Shown here: in pieces, positions 35,492-44,741 of the stretch
How the letters are laid out: the number at the start of each line of letters is the position of its first letter
How positions within the stretch are numbered: position 1 is the stretch's first letter
Origin: JAPHSX01 sp041554195
GTDB taxonomy: Bacteria > Pseudomonadota > Gammaproteobacteria > Thiohalomonadales > Thiohalomonadaceae
Assembly (NCBI GenBank): GCA_041554195.1
Contig: JBFFMJ010000006.1
Span: 62,001 to 126,000 of the forward strand
Length of the DNA: 64,000 nucleotides
Direction of reading: 5' to 3'
Translations under genes and position numbers: made by a program
The notes under the pieces: generated by a model
The model's database searches: none
What the model was told of the DNA's origin: nothing
Seen by the model: the letters and a program-made list of their open reading frames with translations, nothing else

Positions 35492-36196
35492 ATGAAGGTT
35501 TCAACAAAACTGATACAAACGCTAGTCATTACTATCGGCATGGCGGCCAGTGGCGCAACGCTGGCCTGGAACGAAGGTGGTGGCGAGCAGGATGAGGCAT
35601 TGCATCTAACTCCCAACGTGGAAAATGGCATGGAGGTATATGAAGTCTGTGCCGCCTGTCACCTGACTGAAGGCTGGGGTACCGAAGACGGCACCTTCCC
35701 GCAGTTGGCCGGACAACACAAGGGTGTTTTGATTAAGCAGCTGGCCGACATTCGTGCTCGCAACCGCGACAACCCGACCATGTACCCTTTCGCACTTCCA
35801 GAGTCGATTGGCGATGCCCAAGCGCTGGCCGATGTCGTGGCCTATATCGGCACCATCCCGATGAATCCTGCCAATGGTGTAGGAGCCGGTACCGACCTGG
35901 CACTTGGTAAGCAGTTGTACGCCGATAACTGTGTCAAATGTCATGGCGACAACGGCCAGGGCGACCCGGTCAAACTGTACCCCCGTATCCAGGGTCAGCA
36001 CTACAAATACATGCTGCGTCAGTTCGAGTGGATCCGTGACGGTAAACGCCGTAACGCCAATCCAGACATGGTTAAGCAGATCCAAAACTTCAGTGATAAG
36101 GACATGGCGGCGGTCATCGATTTCGTCTCTCGCCAGAAGCCACCCAAGGAAGACCTGGCCCCTTCAGCTGACTGGCTGAACCCCGACTTCGACTAG
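35492..36196 (+). CDS. Dihaem cytochrome c4-like protein
   Basis: 234 residues with signal peptide (about 1-25) and two class I cytochrome domains, haem sites CAACHLTEG (near residue 54) and CVKCHGDNG (near 148). The tandem fold with repeated QLAGQH / RIQGQHYKYM motifs is that of cytochrome c4. It is likely to pass electrons from the quinol-oxidising Nos proteins to NosZ. It is preceded by its own FNR-type box. Confidence 0.9.
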   Translation: MKVSTKLIQTLVITIGMAASGATLAWNEGGGEQDEALHLTPNVENGMEVYEVCAACHLTEGWGTEDGTFPQLAGQHKGVLIKQLADIRARNRDNPTMYPFALPESIGDAQALADVVAYIGTIPMNPANGVGAGTDLALGKQLYADNCVKCHGDNGQGDPVKLYPRIQGQHYKYMLRQFEWIRDGKRRNANPDMVKQIQNFSDKDMAAVIDFVSRQKPPKEDLAPSADWLNPDFD

Positions 36197-36341
36197 AGGT
36201 CACTCCCGCGGTAAATCTATATAGAGGGGGGCATACAATACATATGCCCTCCTCTACTCTATAATGGATCATCAAATGTTACTGTGTACTGCAGTGGCTC
36301 TTCCACCCCCAGATTAATACCCGTAGAGTTACGCTAACGCC

Positions 36342-37529
36342 ATGAATAATCAAGCTCAGAAAACCAAATCTCTTATCGTCGCCGCACTAAGCGTCGTCGC
36401 TATCGTGCTCATTGCCGCCATCTACGTCACCCCAACCTGGTGGGTTTCACTGACGGCCCCCAACTACCCGGAAGAGGCCTTTCCGGATGGTGTTCGTATA
36501 CATTTTCACATGAACGGGGTTTTCAACGGCTGTAAGAAGATGGAAAAGATCGAGATCCAGGAGGACGAAGCTCTCGACTGTGTGCACGAGATGGATACCA
36601 TCAACCACTATGTAGGCATGTATCCAATCGCTGCTGGAGGCCCCATTGAACGAGGTTTCTCACAGTTTCTGATGACTCTTCTGGCCATCATGGTGTTGGG
36701 CTTTGCTTTCAAAAACCCCCGCCTGCGACTCACCGTGATGGCCGTGGGATTTAGTGGACTGGTGATCTGGATGTACGCCACTATCTACGGAGAGGATGGT
36801 GTACGTCTGGAAAACGAGCAGTACCTTGCCGCCCTGGTCAACGCCATCGACCTCGAAGCAGGCAAGGGCGAAAAGGAGGAAGAGGTGCTATCTGCGGGCG
36901 ATGCCCTGCTAGAACGCCTGCGCCAGTCAATGGCTGAGTCTGAGCTACAACAGGAACCTGAGCAGCATGAGGAGAAGGCTGAACGGGAAAAGAGTGGAAA
37001 AGAAAATTTAATCGCTACTCTTCGTTCAAGCTTTGAACACGATACCAGTGCCAGGGCCGCTGATGAACAGTGGGTTGGTAGTGCTTACCAGGTAATGACC
37101 TGGCACTATGGGAAAAATCTCGGTAAATATTTCAATGAGCCGGCCAAGATCATCCCTATGGTCGATACCCTGCGCCTGTTTGTCCATATTATCTTTTTTG
37201 CACTGATCGGCGCGATGCTGTTCCTGCTTTGGGCAGCACGGAAAAACGGCGGGATTTTCTTCTGGCTGCTGGTGCTGGTTCCGATGGCACTACCGCTCTT
37301 CTTCCTCATCGATTACTCTGCATGGCTGTGGTGGTTCGGTCACAACATGAACGCAATGGGGGCATTCAGTGTGAAGCCGTTTATGCCAACCGTGTTTGGT
37401 GACGGCAAGGTGGCACAATTCACCACCCACTCTTATCCCTATATCGGTTTTGGACTGATGATCTTACTGTCACTGGTTCTTGCCGTTGCAGCACTGTTAC
37501 GACGGGCACAGTTTAAGGCTGATGAATAA
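36342..37529 (+). CDS. NosB-like multi-span membrane protein
   Basis: 395 residues with hydrophobic helices near 12-32, 107-125, 130-147, then 288-310, 313-332 and 360-385. A long charged soluble stretch (about 170-240, Glu/Lys-rich, coiled-coil-like) separates the two groups. The place between nosZ/cytochromes and nosD matches NosB of clade II nos clusters, whose exact job is unknown. The identity rests mainly on position and topology. Confidence 0.7.
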   Translation: MNNQAQKTKSLIVAALSVVAIVLIAAIYVTPTWWVSLTAPNYPEEAFPDGVRIHFHMNGVFNGCKKMEKIEIQEDEALDCVHEMDTINHYVGMYPIAAGGPIERGFSQFLMTLLAIMVLGFAFKNPRLRLTVMAVGFSGLVIWMYATIYGEDGVRLENEQYLAALVNAIDLEAGKGEKEEEVLSAGDALLERLRQSMAESELQQEPEQHEEKAEREKSGKENLIATLRSSFEHDTSARAADEQWVGSAYQVMTWHYGKNLGKYFNEPAKIIPMVDTLRLFVHIIFFALIGAMLFLLWAARKNGGIFFWLLVLVPMALPLFFLIDYSAWLWWFGHNMNAMGAFSVKPFMPTVFGDGKVAQFTTHSYPYIGFGLMILLSLVLAVAALLRRAQFKADE

Positions 37530-37568
37530 GGCTAAAGTTTATATATCGACTGCATTCTCCGTTAACAG

Positions 37569-38816
37569 ATGAAAACAGGGGTTTCTTTTATCTTCCGTCA
37601 CCTGATGCTATCCATAGTGTTGCTGGTGGCCCTGCCTGTGTGGGCTGCCGATTTTCCCTCGTTGCAGCCGCTGGTTGATGCCGCTGAAGCGAACTCCACC
37701 CTGACGCCCCCTCCTGGAACATATAGCGGTTCGGTCTACGTGGATAAACCGCTCATTATCGATGGCAAGGGCAAGGTAACCCTCGACGCCGGGGGCAAAG
37801 GCTCCGTCATCTACCTGGAGACTGACGGTGCAACAATTCGAAACCTGCGCCTGACCAACTCCGGTAATTCCCACAACGATATCGACTCCGGCGTTCAGGT
37901 ACGCGGTAACTTCAATGTCGTTAAGGACAACACCATCGATGACTGCCTGTTTGGTATCGACCTGCAGCAGTCGGAGTTTAATATCGTGCGCCGCAACAAG
38001 ATATCTTCCAAGGATGTAGAGCTGGGAATGCGTGGAGATGCGGTGCGGCTGTGGTATAGCTTTAATAATCAGATCATCGAAAATACCATTCGCCACTCAC
38101 GCGACACCGTCGTGTGGTATTCCAAAGATAATACAATCGCACGCAATGACGCCCGTTATGGTCGCTACTCATTGCACTTTATGTATTCACAGGAAAACCT
38201 TATCGAAGAGAACCACTACACCCACAACTCTGTCGGTATCTTCCTGATGTATAGTGACGGGGTCATACTGCGCAACAATTATGTCGCCCACGCCATCGGT
38301 CCAACCGGTGTAGGGATCGGTATGAAGGAGACCTCCGACATTACCATGGAGGGCAATCAACTACTCTATAATGCCCACGGCATCTCTCTGGATGTCTCAC
38401 CCTATCAGCCGGACAGTATCAACCAGATTAAAAACAACCTCATCGCCTACAACAATGTTGGTGTGCGTTTTCTTAATGACTGGACCGGAAACGTATTCAC
38501 AGAGAACCGTTTTAAAAGTAATATCACACCAATATCAGTGGGTGACGGGGCCTCTGCCAATCGCAACAAATGGGAGGGAAACTACTGGGATGACTATGAG
38601 GGTTTTGATCTCAATCACGACGGGATTGGCGACACACCACATGAGTTGTACTCCTATGCCGACCGCATCTGGATGGATGTCCCCCCTGCACAATTTTTTA
38701 AGGGCTCACCGATACTTGAGGTGATCGATTTTCTGGAGCGTCTGGCTCCCTTTACCGAACCCACCATGGTGCTACGTGATACACACCCACTGCTGGCCGC
38801 GGAGGTAACGCAATGA
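37569..38816 (+). CDS. nosD: NosD, periplasmic beta-helix copper maturation protein
   Basis: 415 residues with a signal peptide (about 1-27) and a long right-handed parallel beta-helix of CASH-type repeats (NNQIIENTI, YNNVGVRFLN). NosD works with the NosFY ABC transporter to supply sulfur or copper for CuZ assembly. Its end overlaps nosG by four bases. Confidence 0.94.
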   Translation: MKTGVSFIFRHLMLSIVLLVALPVWAADFPSLQPLVDAAEANSTLTPPPGTYSGSVYVDKPLIIDGKGKVTLDAGGKGSVIYLETDGATIRNLRLTNSGNSHNDIDSGVQVRGNFNVVKDNTIDDCLFGIDLQQSEFNIVRRNKISSKDVELGMRGDAVRLWYSFNNQIIENTIRHSRDTVVWYSKDNTIARNDARYGRYSLHFMYSQENLIEENHYTHNSVGIFLMYSDGVILRNNYVAHAIGPTGVGIGMKETSDITMEGNQLLYNAHGISLDVSPYQPDSINQIKNNLIAYNNVGVRFLNDWTGNVFTENRFKSNITPISVGDGASANRNKWEGNYWDDYEGFDLNHDGIGDTPHELYSYADRIWMDVPPAQFFKGSPILEVIDFLERLAPFTEPTMVLRDTHPLLAAEVTQ

Positions 38817-39664
38817 GTAAAGAGACAAAGAAGGTTACTCATAAGCCTTCAGCAAAACGTCGTCAGGAGAGTCGCCGGGAGTTCTTGCGCTCCGCAGGCC
38901 TGGCCGCGGGCATTCTCACTGTCTCCATGTTTGGCTACTACCCGGTGGCCCAGGGCATCTCATTCAGGTTGCGCCCACCCGGTGCCATCAAGACCCCCGA
39001 TGATGAGCAGAAATTTCTCGCCTCCTGTATCAAGTGTGGACAGTGCGTTCAGGTCTGTCCGGTCGAGGCCATTAAACTGACTGACCTTGACGACGGCTTT
39101 GGCATCGGCACCCCCTACATCGACCCCAGGGCACAGGCCTGTGATTTCTCCTGCGATGGCCTACAGTGTGTACTCGCCTGCCCCACCGGTGCACTGACCC
39201 ATGACCTCGATTATCCGGCAGACAGCCGTATGGGATTTGCACGTATCGACAAACCGGCCTCCTGTCTTGCCGCCCAGGGAAAAGGATTTACGGGAATCGC
39301 ACGCGGTGCCGAGTTTAAAGGCAAGTTGCGCTATGACGAGATTGACCGCTGGAACCCCATCGCCCTGCGTGAACACCCCTATGACCTGGAACTCTGCGAC
39401 CTCTGTGTTCGCCAATGCCCTATTGAGATCCGCATTGCACAGTGTGAGGCAGGCACGCCCCCCTCCAACGACCCCAACCAGTGCCCGCCACAACACGCGA
39501 TCAAGCTCGAACCCATTGAAAATAGTGATGGGGTGCAGCGTATGCGCCCGGTTATTCTGGATGGCTGCGTCGGCTGCGGCGTTTGTGAAATGATCTGTCC
39601 GGTCGAGCCAACGGTCATCGTGACCGACATCGACAAAGTCACAACGACAGTATCGCCGATATGA
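38813..39664 (+). CDS. nosG: NosG, NapG-like ferredoxin
   Basis: 283 residues, with a twin-arginine motif (RREFLRSAG) near residue 22 and four [4Fe-4S] cysteine clusters (CIKCGQCVQVCP, the Cys-rich middle around CDGLQCVLACP, CDLCVRQCP, CVGCGVCEMICP). Homologous to NapG, it is thought to pass electrons from menaquinol via NosH to periplasmic cytochromes. Overlaps with nosD and nosH are four bases each. Confidence 0.92.
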   Translation: MSKETKKVTHKPSAKRRQESRREFLRSAGLAAGILTVSMFGYYPVAQGISFRLRPPGAIKTPDDEQKFLASCIKCGQCVQVCPVEAIKLTDLDDGFGIGTPYIDPRAQACDFSCDGLQCVLACPTGALTHDLDYPADSRMGFARIDKPASCLAAQGKGFTGIARGAEFKGKLRYDEIDRWNPIALREHPYDLELCDLCVRQCPIEIRIAQCEAGTPPSNDPNQCPPQHAIKLEPIENSDGVQRMRPVILDGCVGCGVCEMICPVEPTVIVTDIDKVTTTVSPI

Positions 39665-40632
39665 AAACTGTATTTGAATCTTTGATGCAACTTCTTGGTC
39701 GCAAACCCTCTCGTCCCAGTGGTGAGCAGATCACCCCTGCCGCACAGGTCATCCATTTTGAAAAGAAGCAACGCAAGCTAACCGCTGAAGAGCTCAAAGC
39801 AGTGCATCTGGCCCACGCCGGACATGGCAACAAATGGCTTAAGCGCCGTTGGACCACCCTTATCATCGTCAACCTGCTGTTCGTGGTTTCCTATTACTTC
39901 GATGTGCAATTGCTGGAAGGTGCGCTCACCGCCTCGCGCTTTGTCGGTTTCCACATGGCCGACCTCAACTCCGCGCTGCAGGTAATGCTCGCCTATAAAC
40001 ACGTCGTACTCAATCTGGTGATCGGTACCGTCACCATATTTGTGCTTTGGTTCTTGCTGGGAGGACGTACCTTCTGCTCCTGGGCCTGCCCCTACCATCT
40101 GCTCTCTGAGTGGGCCGAAAAAATTCACCTCTGGTTGGTGGCAAAGCGCATTATCAAGAATCACACCTTCCACCGCGGTGTGCGAACCCTCTTTTATATT
40201 ATCTTCGCCCTGCTCGCCCTGCTGACCGGCTACACCGTATTTGAGACCATCTCACCGACCGGCATCATCAGCCGTGCCCTGATCTACGGACCAGGCCTGG
40301 CCCTGCTGTGGGTGGCGGCCCTGTTACTCTTCGAAATCTTCGTCTCTCGCCGTGCCTGGTGCCGCTACGTCTGCCCTATAGGTATCACCTATGGCGTGGT
40401 CGGTCTCTTCTCTCCCGTACGCGTTAAATTCAAGCTGGACGGCTGCCACCATGAAGGTGACTGCCGTAAGGCCTGTTTAGTCCCTCACGTCCTTGATGTC
40501 ACCATTAAAGGGCAGGCAAAAGATACCGAAATGCCCATCGGTGCCGACTGCACCCGCTGTGGCATGTGTGTCGATATCTGTCCCACCGGTTCGCTTAGAT
40601 TCGAAATAAAGGGCTTAAGCAAACTCCTTTAA
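39661..40632 (+). CDS. nosH: NosH, NapH-like membrane polyferredoxin
   Basis: 323 residues with about four membrane helices and cysteine motifs CSWACPYH and CRYVCPI on the cytoplasmic side, plus ferredoxin-type clusters (CHHEGDCRKAC, CTRCGMCVDICP). NapH-type proteins oxidise menaquinol. With NosG it would link the quinone pool to NosZ, replacing NosR, which is absent here. Confidence 0.92.
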   Translation: MKTVFESLMQLLGRKPSRPSGEQITPAAQVIHFEKKQRKLTAEELKAVHLAHAGHGNKWLKRRWTTLIIVNLLFVVSYYFDVQLLEGALTASRFVGFHMADLNSALQVMLAYKHVVLNLVIGTVTIFVLWFLLGGRTFCSWACPYHLLSEWAEKIHLWLVAKRIIKNHTFHRGVRTLFYIIFALLALLTGYTVFETISPTGIISRALIYGPGLALLWVAALLLFEIFVSRRAWCRYVCPIGITYGVVGLFSPVRVKFKLDGCHHEGDCRKACLVPHVLDVTIKGQAKDTEMPIGADCTRCGMCVDICPTGSLRFEIKGLSKLL

Positions 40633-40703
40633 TTGGAGGTATGCTGACAACACACACAGTGTGAACAATTCTGGCCAATAATGAAAAAATACAGCCGTAA
40701 AAT

Positions 40704-41570
40704 ATGATTCGATTTGAAAAGCTCACAAAGACGTTCCGGCGCACCACCGTTCTCAACAACGTCGACCTGGAGATTGCCCGCGGCGATCGTGTGGCACTGG
40801 TCGGCTCCAATGGTGCCGGTAAAACCACCCTTATCCGTTGCCTGCTAGGTGAGTACCTGTGTGACGGCAAGGTGGAGGTCAACGGCCTCAACCCGCGCCT
40901 GCATCGCGGCACCGTTCTGCCACTCGTCGGGTTTGTACCGCAACTTCCGCCGCCGCTGAAGATGCCGGTGGGGCAGCTACTCAATTTCTCCGCCAGTGTC
41001 TGTGGTGCCGATGTGCAGCGCATGGTCGATGTCGCCAAGCGACTCGGCCTTGACCCGGCAGAACTCAAACACCGCCCCTTCGTCAAACTCTCCGGCGGTC
41101 AGAAGCAGAAGCTCCTGATCAGCATCGCACTGGGGCGGGATACCGACCTGCTGATCATGGACGAGCCGGCGGCCAACCTTGACCCGGAGGCGCGACATAT
41201 CTTCTTTAGCCTGCTCGCCGAAAAGCAGGGGGATGGCGTGATGTTGATCTCCAGCCACCGCCTTGATGAGGTCGCCTCACTGGTCAACCGTGTGGTGGAG
41301 ATGGATCAGGGACAGGTGGTGCTTGATGATCGTGTCGCCGAGCTTGTCGCCCTTAACAGTCAGCTGCGCTGCACCCTCAGGCTGGTGCGCGCCGAAGAGG
41401 CCTTCCACAAGGCGATCACACAGTGGGGCTTCAACACGCATGACGAGGGCGTCACCTGGCAGGGAATGGTCGCCGCTCCGGACCGTCTGCGTTTTCTCGG
41501 TGTACTCTCACGCTATGCCGGACTGCTGGCGGGCGTTCAGCTAGAGGAGGAGCAACAGAATGTGGCCTAG
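40704..41570 (+). CDS. nosF: NosF, ABC transporter ATP-binding protein
   Basis: 288 residues with intact Walker A (GSNGAGKTT), Q-loop, signature LSGGQKQKL, Walker B (LLIMDEPAANLD) and H-loop (SSHRLDE). Together with NosY it forms the transporter that serves NosD in CuZ assembly. It overlaps nosL by 11 bases. Confidence 0.93.
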   Translation: MIRFEKLTKTFRRTTVLNNVDLEIARGDRVALVGSNGAGKTTLIRCLLGEYLCDGKVEVNGLNPRLHRGTVLPLVGFVPQLPPPLKMPVGQLLNFSASVCGADVQRMVDVAKRLGLDPAELKHRPFVKLSGGQKQKLLISIALGRDTDLLIMDEPAANLDPEARHIFFSLLAEKQGDGVMLISSHRLDEVASLVNRVVEMDQGQVVLDDRVAELVALNSQLRCTLRLVRAEEAFHKAITQWGFNTHDEGVTWQGMVAAPDRLRFLGVLSRYAGLLAGVQLEEEQQNVA

Positions 41571-42084
41571 CATTGCAGGATGGCGACTCCTCCTACCCGT
41601 CATCCTCCTCTCTCTCTTTGCCTGCTCACAGCAGCCCGATACCGGAGCGGTTGAGATTAAGTGGGATCGTGACATCTGCGCCCGCTGCTCCATGGTATTG
41701 AGTGACCGTCTGCACTCCGCCCAGGTACGCGCCCACGTGACACCCGGCAAGCATAGTAAGGTCTACAAGTTTGATGATATTGGTTGTACTGTGATCTGGC
41801 TGGAAGATAAGCCCTGGCGTGATGATCCGAAGACCGAAATTTGGGTGAACGACCACCGTACCGGCAACTGGATCGATGCACGTAGCGCCTACTATATCCC
41901 GGGACAGGTTACCCCGATGGAGTATGGCCTTGGGGCACAGTCTGATCCGGCCGACAACGCCCTTACCTATGAACAGGCACGGCAAAAGATCTTTGAGCTG
42001 GAGGCCCGCTTTAACACCCACGGTCTGCACCTCAAAGAGAGTGCCAGTGAGCGATTTAACGAGACGAGCAAGAGACCACAATAA
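41560..42084 (+). CDS. nosL: NosL copper chaperone lipoprotein
   Basis: 174 residues with lipobox LFAC (Cys22) and the conserved CARCSM motif (C-x2-C-x-M) that binds Cu(I). NosL delivers copper to apo-NosZ at the outer membrane. Its position between nosF and nosY differs from many clusters where it is last. Confidence 0.93.
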   Translation: MWPSIAGWRLLLPVILLSLFACSQQPDTGAVEIKWDRDICARCSMVLSDRLHSAQVRAHVTPGKHSKVYKFDDIGCTVIWLEDKPWRDDPKTEIWVNDHRTGNWIDARSAYYIPGQVTPMEYGLGAQSDPADNALTYEQARQKIFELEARFNTHGLHLKESASERFNETSKRPQ

Positions 42085-42085
42085 T

Positions 42086-42913
42086 ATGAATCACCTCTGG
42101 TTAACGGCCTGGGCCGATATCGTCGAGTCACTGCGTGCACGCTGGTTTATGGTCTACACCGCCATCTTCGGCAGCATCGTCGTCCTGTTGTTTGTCTTCG
42201 GCCTGACCGAATCGCGCATCATGGGCTTCACCGGTCTGTCGCGCCTGCTGATCACCTACATTCAGCTCACCATGGCGATACTGCCCATCTTCGTCCTGAT
42301 CACCACCGTGCGCTCGCTGGCCGGTGATCGCGAGGCGGGGGTGTTCGAGTATATGCTGTCGCTGCCCATCGGTCTGGCCGCCTGGTTCTGGGGCAAGATG
42401 GCCGGGCGCTTTGTGGTGGTCTTTCTGCCGGTCTTTGTCGCCATGCTGGCCGCCATCGTCTGGGGCATGGCCCGCGGGGCAGAGGTACCGTTCGGCCTGG
42501 TCACCTACTACACCGCCTTACTGATGGTGCTTTCCTGGTGTTTTCTCGGTATCGGTATGCTGATCTCCACCCTCGCCCGCTCCGCCGATGTCGCGCAGGG
42601 GGCCGCCTTCATCATCTGGCTGTTCTTGGTTCTGTTCCTCGACCTGATTCTACTCGGCACGATGATCCGCGAGCAGCTGCCCCCCGAGACCGCCGTCGCC
42701 ATCTCCCTTGCCAACCCGCTACAGGTATTCCGCACTGCCTCCATGTTGCTGTTTGACAGTCAGCTGGTTCTGCTGGGACCTACGGCTTATGTTATTCTCG
42801 ACTTCTTTGGCAGGACGGGATATCTGGTCTGGGCACTGATCTACCCGCTACTAATCGGCACCAGCTGCTCTGCGATCGGTTACTGGCTATTCCGCCGTTC
42901 CGACCTGCCTTAA
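42086..42913 (+). CDS. nosY: NosY, ABC transporter permease
   Basis: 275 residues from ATG 42086, one base after nosL. A longer upstream frame overlaps nosL and is not expected to be used. Six hydrophobic helices, with LAGDREAGVFEYMLSLPI typical of NosY/ABC-2 permeases. It forms the transport channel with NosF. Confidence 0.92.
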   Translation: MNHLWLTAWADIVESLRARWFMVYTAIFGSIVVLLFVFGLTESRIMGFTGLSRLLITYIQLTMAILPIFVLITTVRSLAGDREAGVFEYMLSLPIGLAAWFWGKMAGRFVVVFLPVFVAMLAAIVWGMARGAEVPFGLVTYYTALLMVLSWCFLGIGMLISTLARSADVAQGAAFIIWLFLVLFLDLILLGTMIREQLPPETAVAISLANPLQVFRTASMLLFDSQLVLLGPTAYVILDFFGRTGYLVWALIYPLLIGTSCSAIGYWLFRRSDLP

Positions 42914-42937
42914 GCCCGACAGAGTGGTGATCCGTCT

Positions 42938-43441
42938 ATGAGTGATGAAATCGAGAAGCAGGGCCCCAGTGAGGATACACACTCCCTCCTCTGGAGTGTC
43001 GCGGCACTGCTGTTGATCGCACTGATTGCCGTCACCGGTTACAAATACCGTGAGCACATACGCAGCACCATCATCGCCTCCGCACCGCTCGACTCAACCT
43101 GCATGCTCAATACCCAGCGCTGTTCCACCACACTACCTGGTGGCAGCAGTGCGAGCCTCGACATCACACCGCACCCTATTGTCGCGGCCACCCCGATGCA
43201 GCTATCACTGACACTTGAGGGAATAGAGGCGGAGAAGGTGGAGATCCATTTTCGTGGCGAGAGCATGAACATGGGACTAAGCCAGTTCATCCTGACACAT
43301 CAGGGGGGAGGAGAGTTCTCGGGGGAAGCGGTATTACCGGTCTGCGTACGCAACTCGATGATATGGATCGCCGATGTGCTGGTCGCCACTCCGCAGGGAA
43401 AGATCGCCTTCCCCTTTCGCTTTGAGACGATTCACCCTTAA
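42938..43441 (+). CDS. Membrane-anchored protein in the copper-assembly region
   Basis: 167 residues. One N-terminal membrane helix (LLWSVAALLLIALIAVTGY) anchors a periplasmic domain with three cysteines, a MNMGL segment, a GGEFSGEAVLPVC strand and a final beta-rich part. The pattern resembles FixH-like or auracyanin-like accessory proteins found next to sco genes in respiratory bacteria. Methionines and cysteine might bind copper. No firm family assignment. Confidence 0.65.
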   Translation: MSDEIEKQGPSEDTHSLLWSVAALLLIALIAVTGYKYREHIRSTIIASAPLDSTCMLNTQRCSTTLPGGSSASLDITPHPIVAATPMQLSLTLEGIEAEKVEIHFRGESMNMGLSQFILTHQGGGEFSGEAVLPVCVRNSMIWIADVLVATPQGKIAFPFRFETIHP

Positions 43442-43483
43442 GGGCGTGGCCCTGCCACGGTTGTTGCCTGGAACACATTCATA

Positions 43484-44077
43484 ATGACACGACAAAAGGC
43501 ATTACCTCTGATCAGCCTGGCCGTAATCGCCGCACTGCTGCTCTGGAGCCTGCTCTTCTGGAAACCCGAAACACCCCCAACGGAACCAGTCCCACCTTCC
43601 GGGGGGGACTTTACCCTGCAGTCGGTTAGCGGGCAGATCTCCCTCAAGGACTTTCAGGGCAAGGTGGTACTCCTCTACTTCGGCTATACCTCCTGCCCCG
43701 ATGTCTGCCCCACCTCACTGACACTGATGCGCATCGCCCTGTCACAGCTAAGTGATGAGGAACTCACACAAGTGCGTGGGGTCTTTATCAGTGTCGACCC
43801 GGAGCGTGACACACTTGAGCGCCTGGACGAATATAGCCGGCATTTTCACCCCAATATCAGCGGCATCACCGGTACTCCCGAACAGGTTGCCAAGGTGGCA
43901 CAACGCTACGGTGCCATCTATCAGCGGGCCGAGAGTGATTCCGCGATGGGCTATACCGTTGACCACTCATCGGTGACCTACCTCATCGACCAGCAGGGGC
44001 AACTCATCAACAGCCTGCCACACGGCACCATGCCAGGTATTATCCTGCAGGAGATCCGCAAGCTGCTTAACAAATAA
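43484..44077 (+). CDS. Sco/SenC/PrrC family copper chaperone
   Basis: 197 residues with an N-terminal membrane anchor, thioredoxin fold and the copper-binding CPDVC motif (YTSCPDVCPTSL) plus a downstream histidine (DHSSVTYLID). Sco proteins assemble CuA. Here the likely target is NosZ's CuA or a cytochrome oxidase. Confidence 0.92.
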   Translation: MTRQKALPLISLAVIAALLLWSLLFWKPETPPTEPVPPSGGDFTLQSVSGQISLKDFQGKVVLLYFGYTSCPDVCPTSLTLMRIALSQLSDEELTQVRGVFISVDPERDTLERLDEYSRHFHPNISGITGTPEQVAKVAQRYGAIYQRAESDSAMGYTVDHSSVTYLIDQQGQLINSLPHGTMPGIILQEIRKLLNK

Positions 44078-44148
44078 TAAACCGTACCACCCGTAATCAT
44101 TACACCATCAAACACCAGGCATTACCTGGATATAACAAGGAGAAGAGA

Positions 44149-44673
44149 ATGAAAGCTTTACTACGTAACCTTACCCTGGCCGCCGCCCTGCTGTCGGTTG
44201 GCAGTGCCTTCGCAGAATCTCATGAGAAGATGAACGGTATGCAGCATGGCAACATGCAAAAGGGGGATATTCAGGTACAACACCCCTACGCCCGCGCCGT
44301 TCCGCCGGGCCAGCCCAATAGCGCCGCCTTCATGACCCTGAACAACAAGGGCCATATGGCCAACGCCATCGTCTCTGCCAGCAGCCCTGCGGCAAAGGTT
44401 GTCGAACTACATACCCACATCATGGATGGCGGTATGATGAAGATGCGCAAGATCGAACGTATTGATATCCCTGCCATGGGTAAAACCGAGCTTAAGCCCG
44501 GCGGCCATCACATAATGCTGATCGGCCTGAAAGAGCAGCTCAAGCCGGGAATGAAGATCGCGCTTACCCTGAAATTCTCTGATGGCACCGAAAGCACCAT
44601 CAATGCCCCAGTGCAGGAAGTCATGGAAGCGATGGGCCATAAAATGGATGAGCATCATCCGATGAAACACTGA
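44149..44673 (+). CDS. PCu(A)C-family periplasmic copper chaperone
   Basis: 174 residues with signal peptide (about 1-22) and the PCuAC domain. The copper motif H-x(n)-M-x(n)-HxM is seen as ELHTHIMDGGMMKMR and GGHHIMLIGLK. The ends are Met/His-rich (MNGMQHGNMQ, HHPMKH). It would pass copper to Sco or CuA, completing a set with nosL and sco. Confidence 0.92.
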   Translation: MKALLRNLTLAAALLSVGSAFAESHEKMNGMQHGNMQKGDIQVQHPYARAVPPGQPNSAAFMTLNNKGHMANAIVSASSPAAKVVELHTHIMDGGMMKMRKIERIDIPAMGKTELKPGGHHIMLIGLKEQLKPGMKIALTLKFSDGTESTINAPVQEVMEAMGHKMDEHHPMKH

Positions 44674-44689
44674 TCCACGCCTGAGCATC

Positions 44690-44718
44690 GAGGGGCCGCC
44701 AATGGTTGCCCCTCTTTT
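44690..44718 (+). terminator. Terminator after the PCuAC gene
   Basis: GAGGGGC ... GCCCCTC stem with a TTTT tail, 17 bases past the stop. Confidence 0.7.
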
Positions 44719-44741
44719 CGTACACCACACCAGGACCAGCC

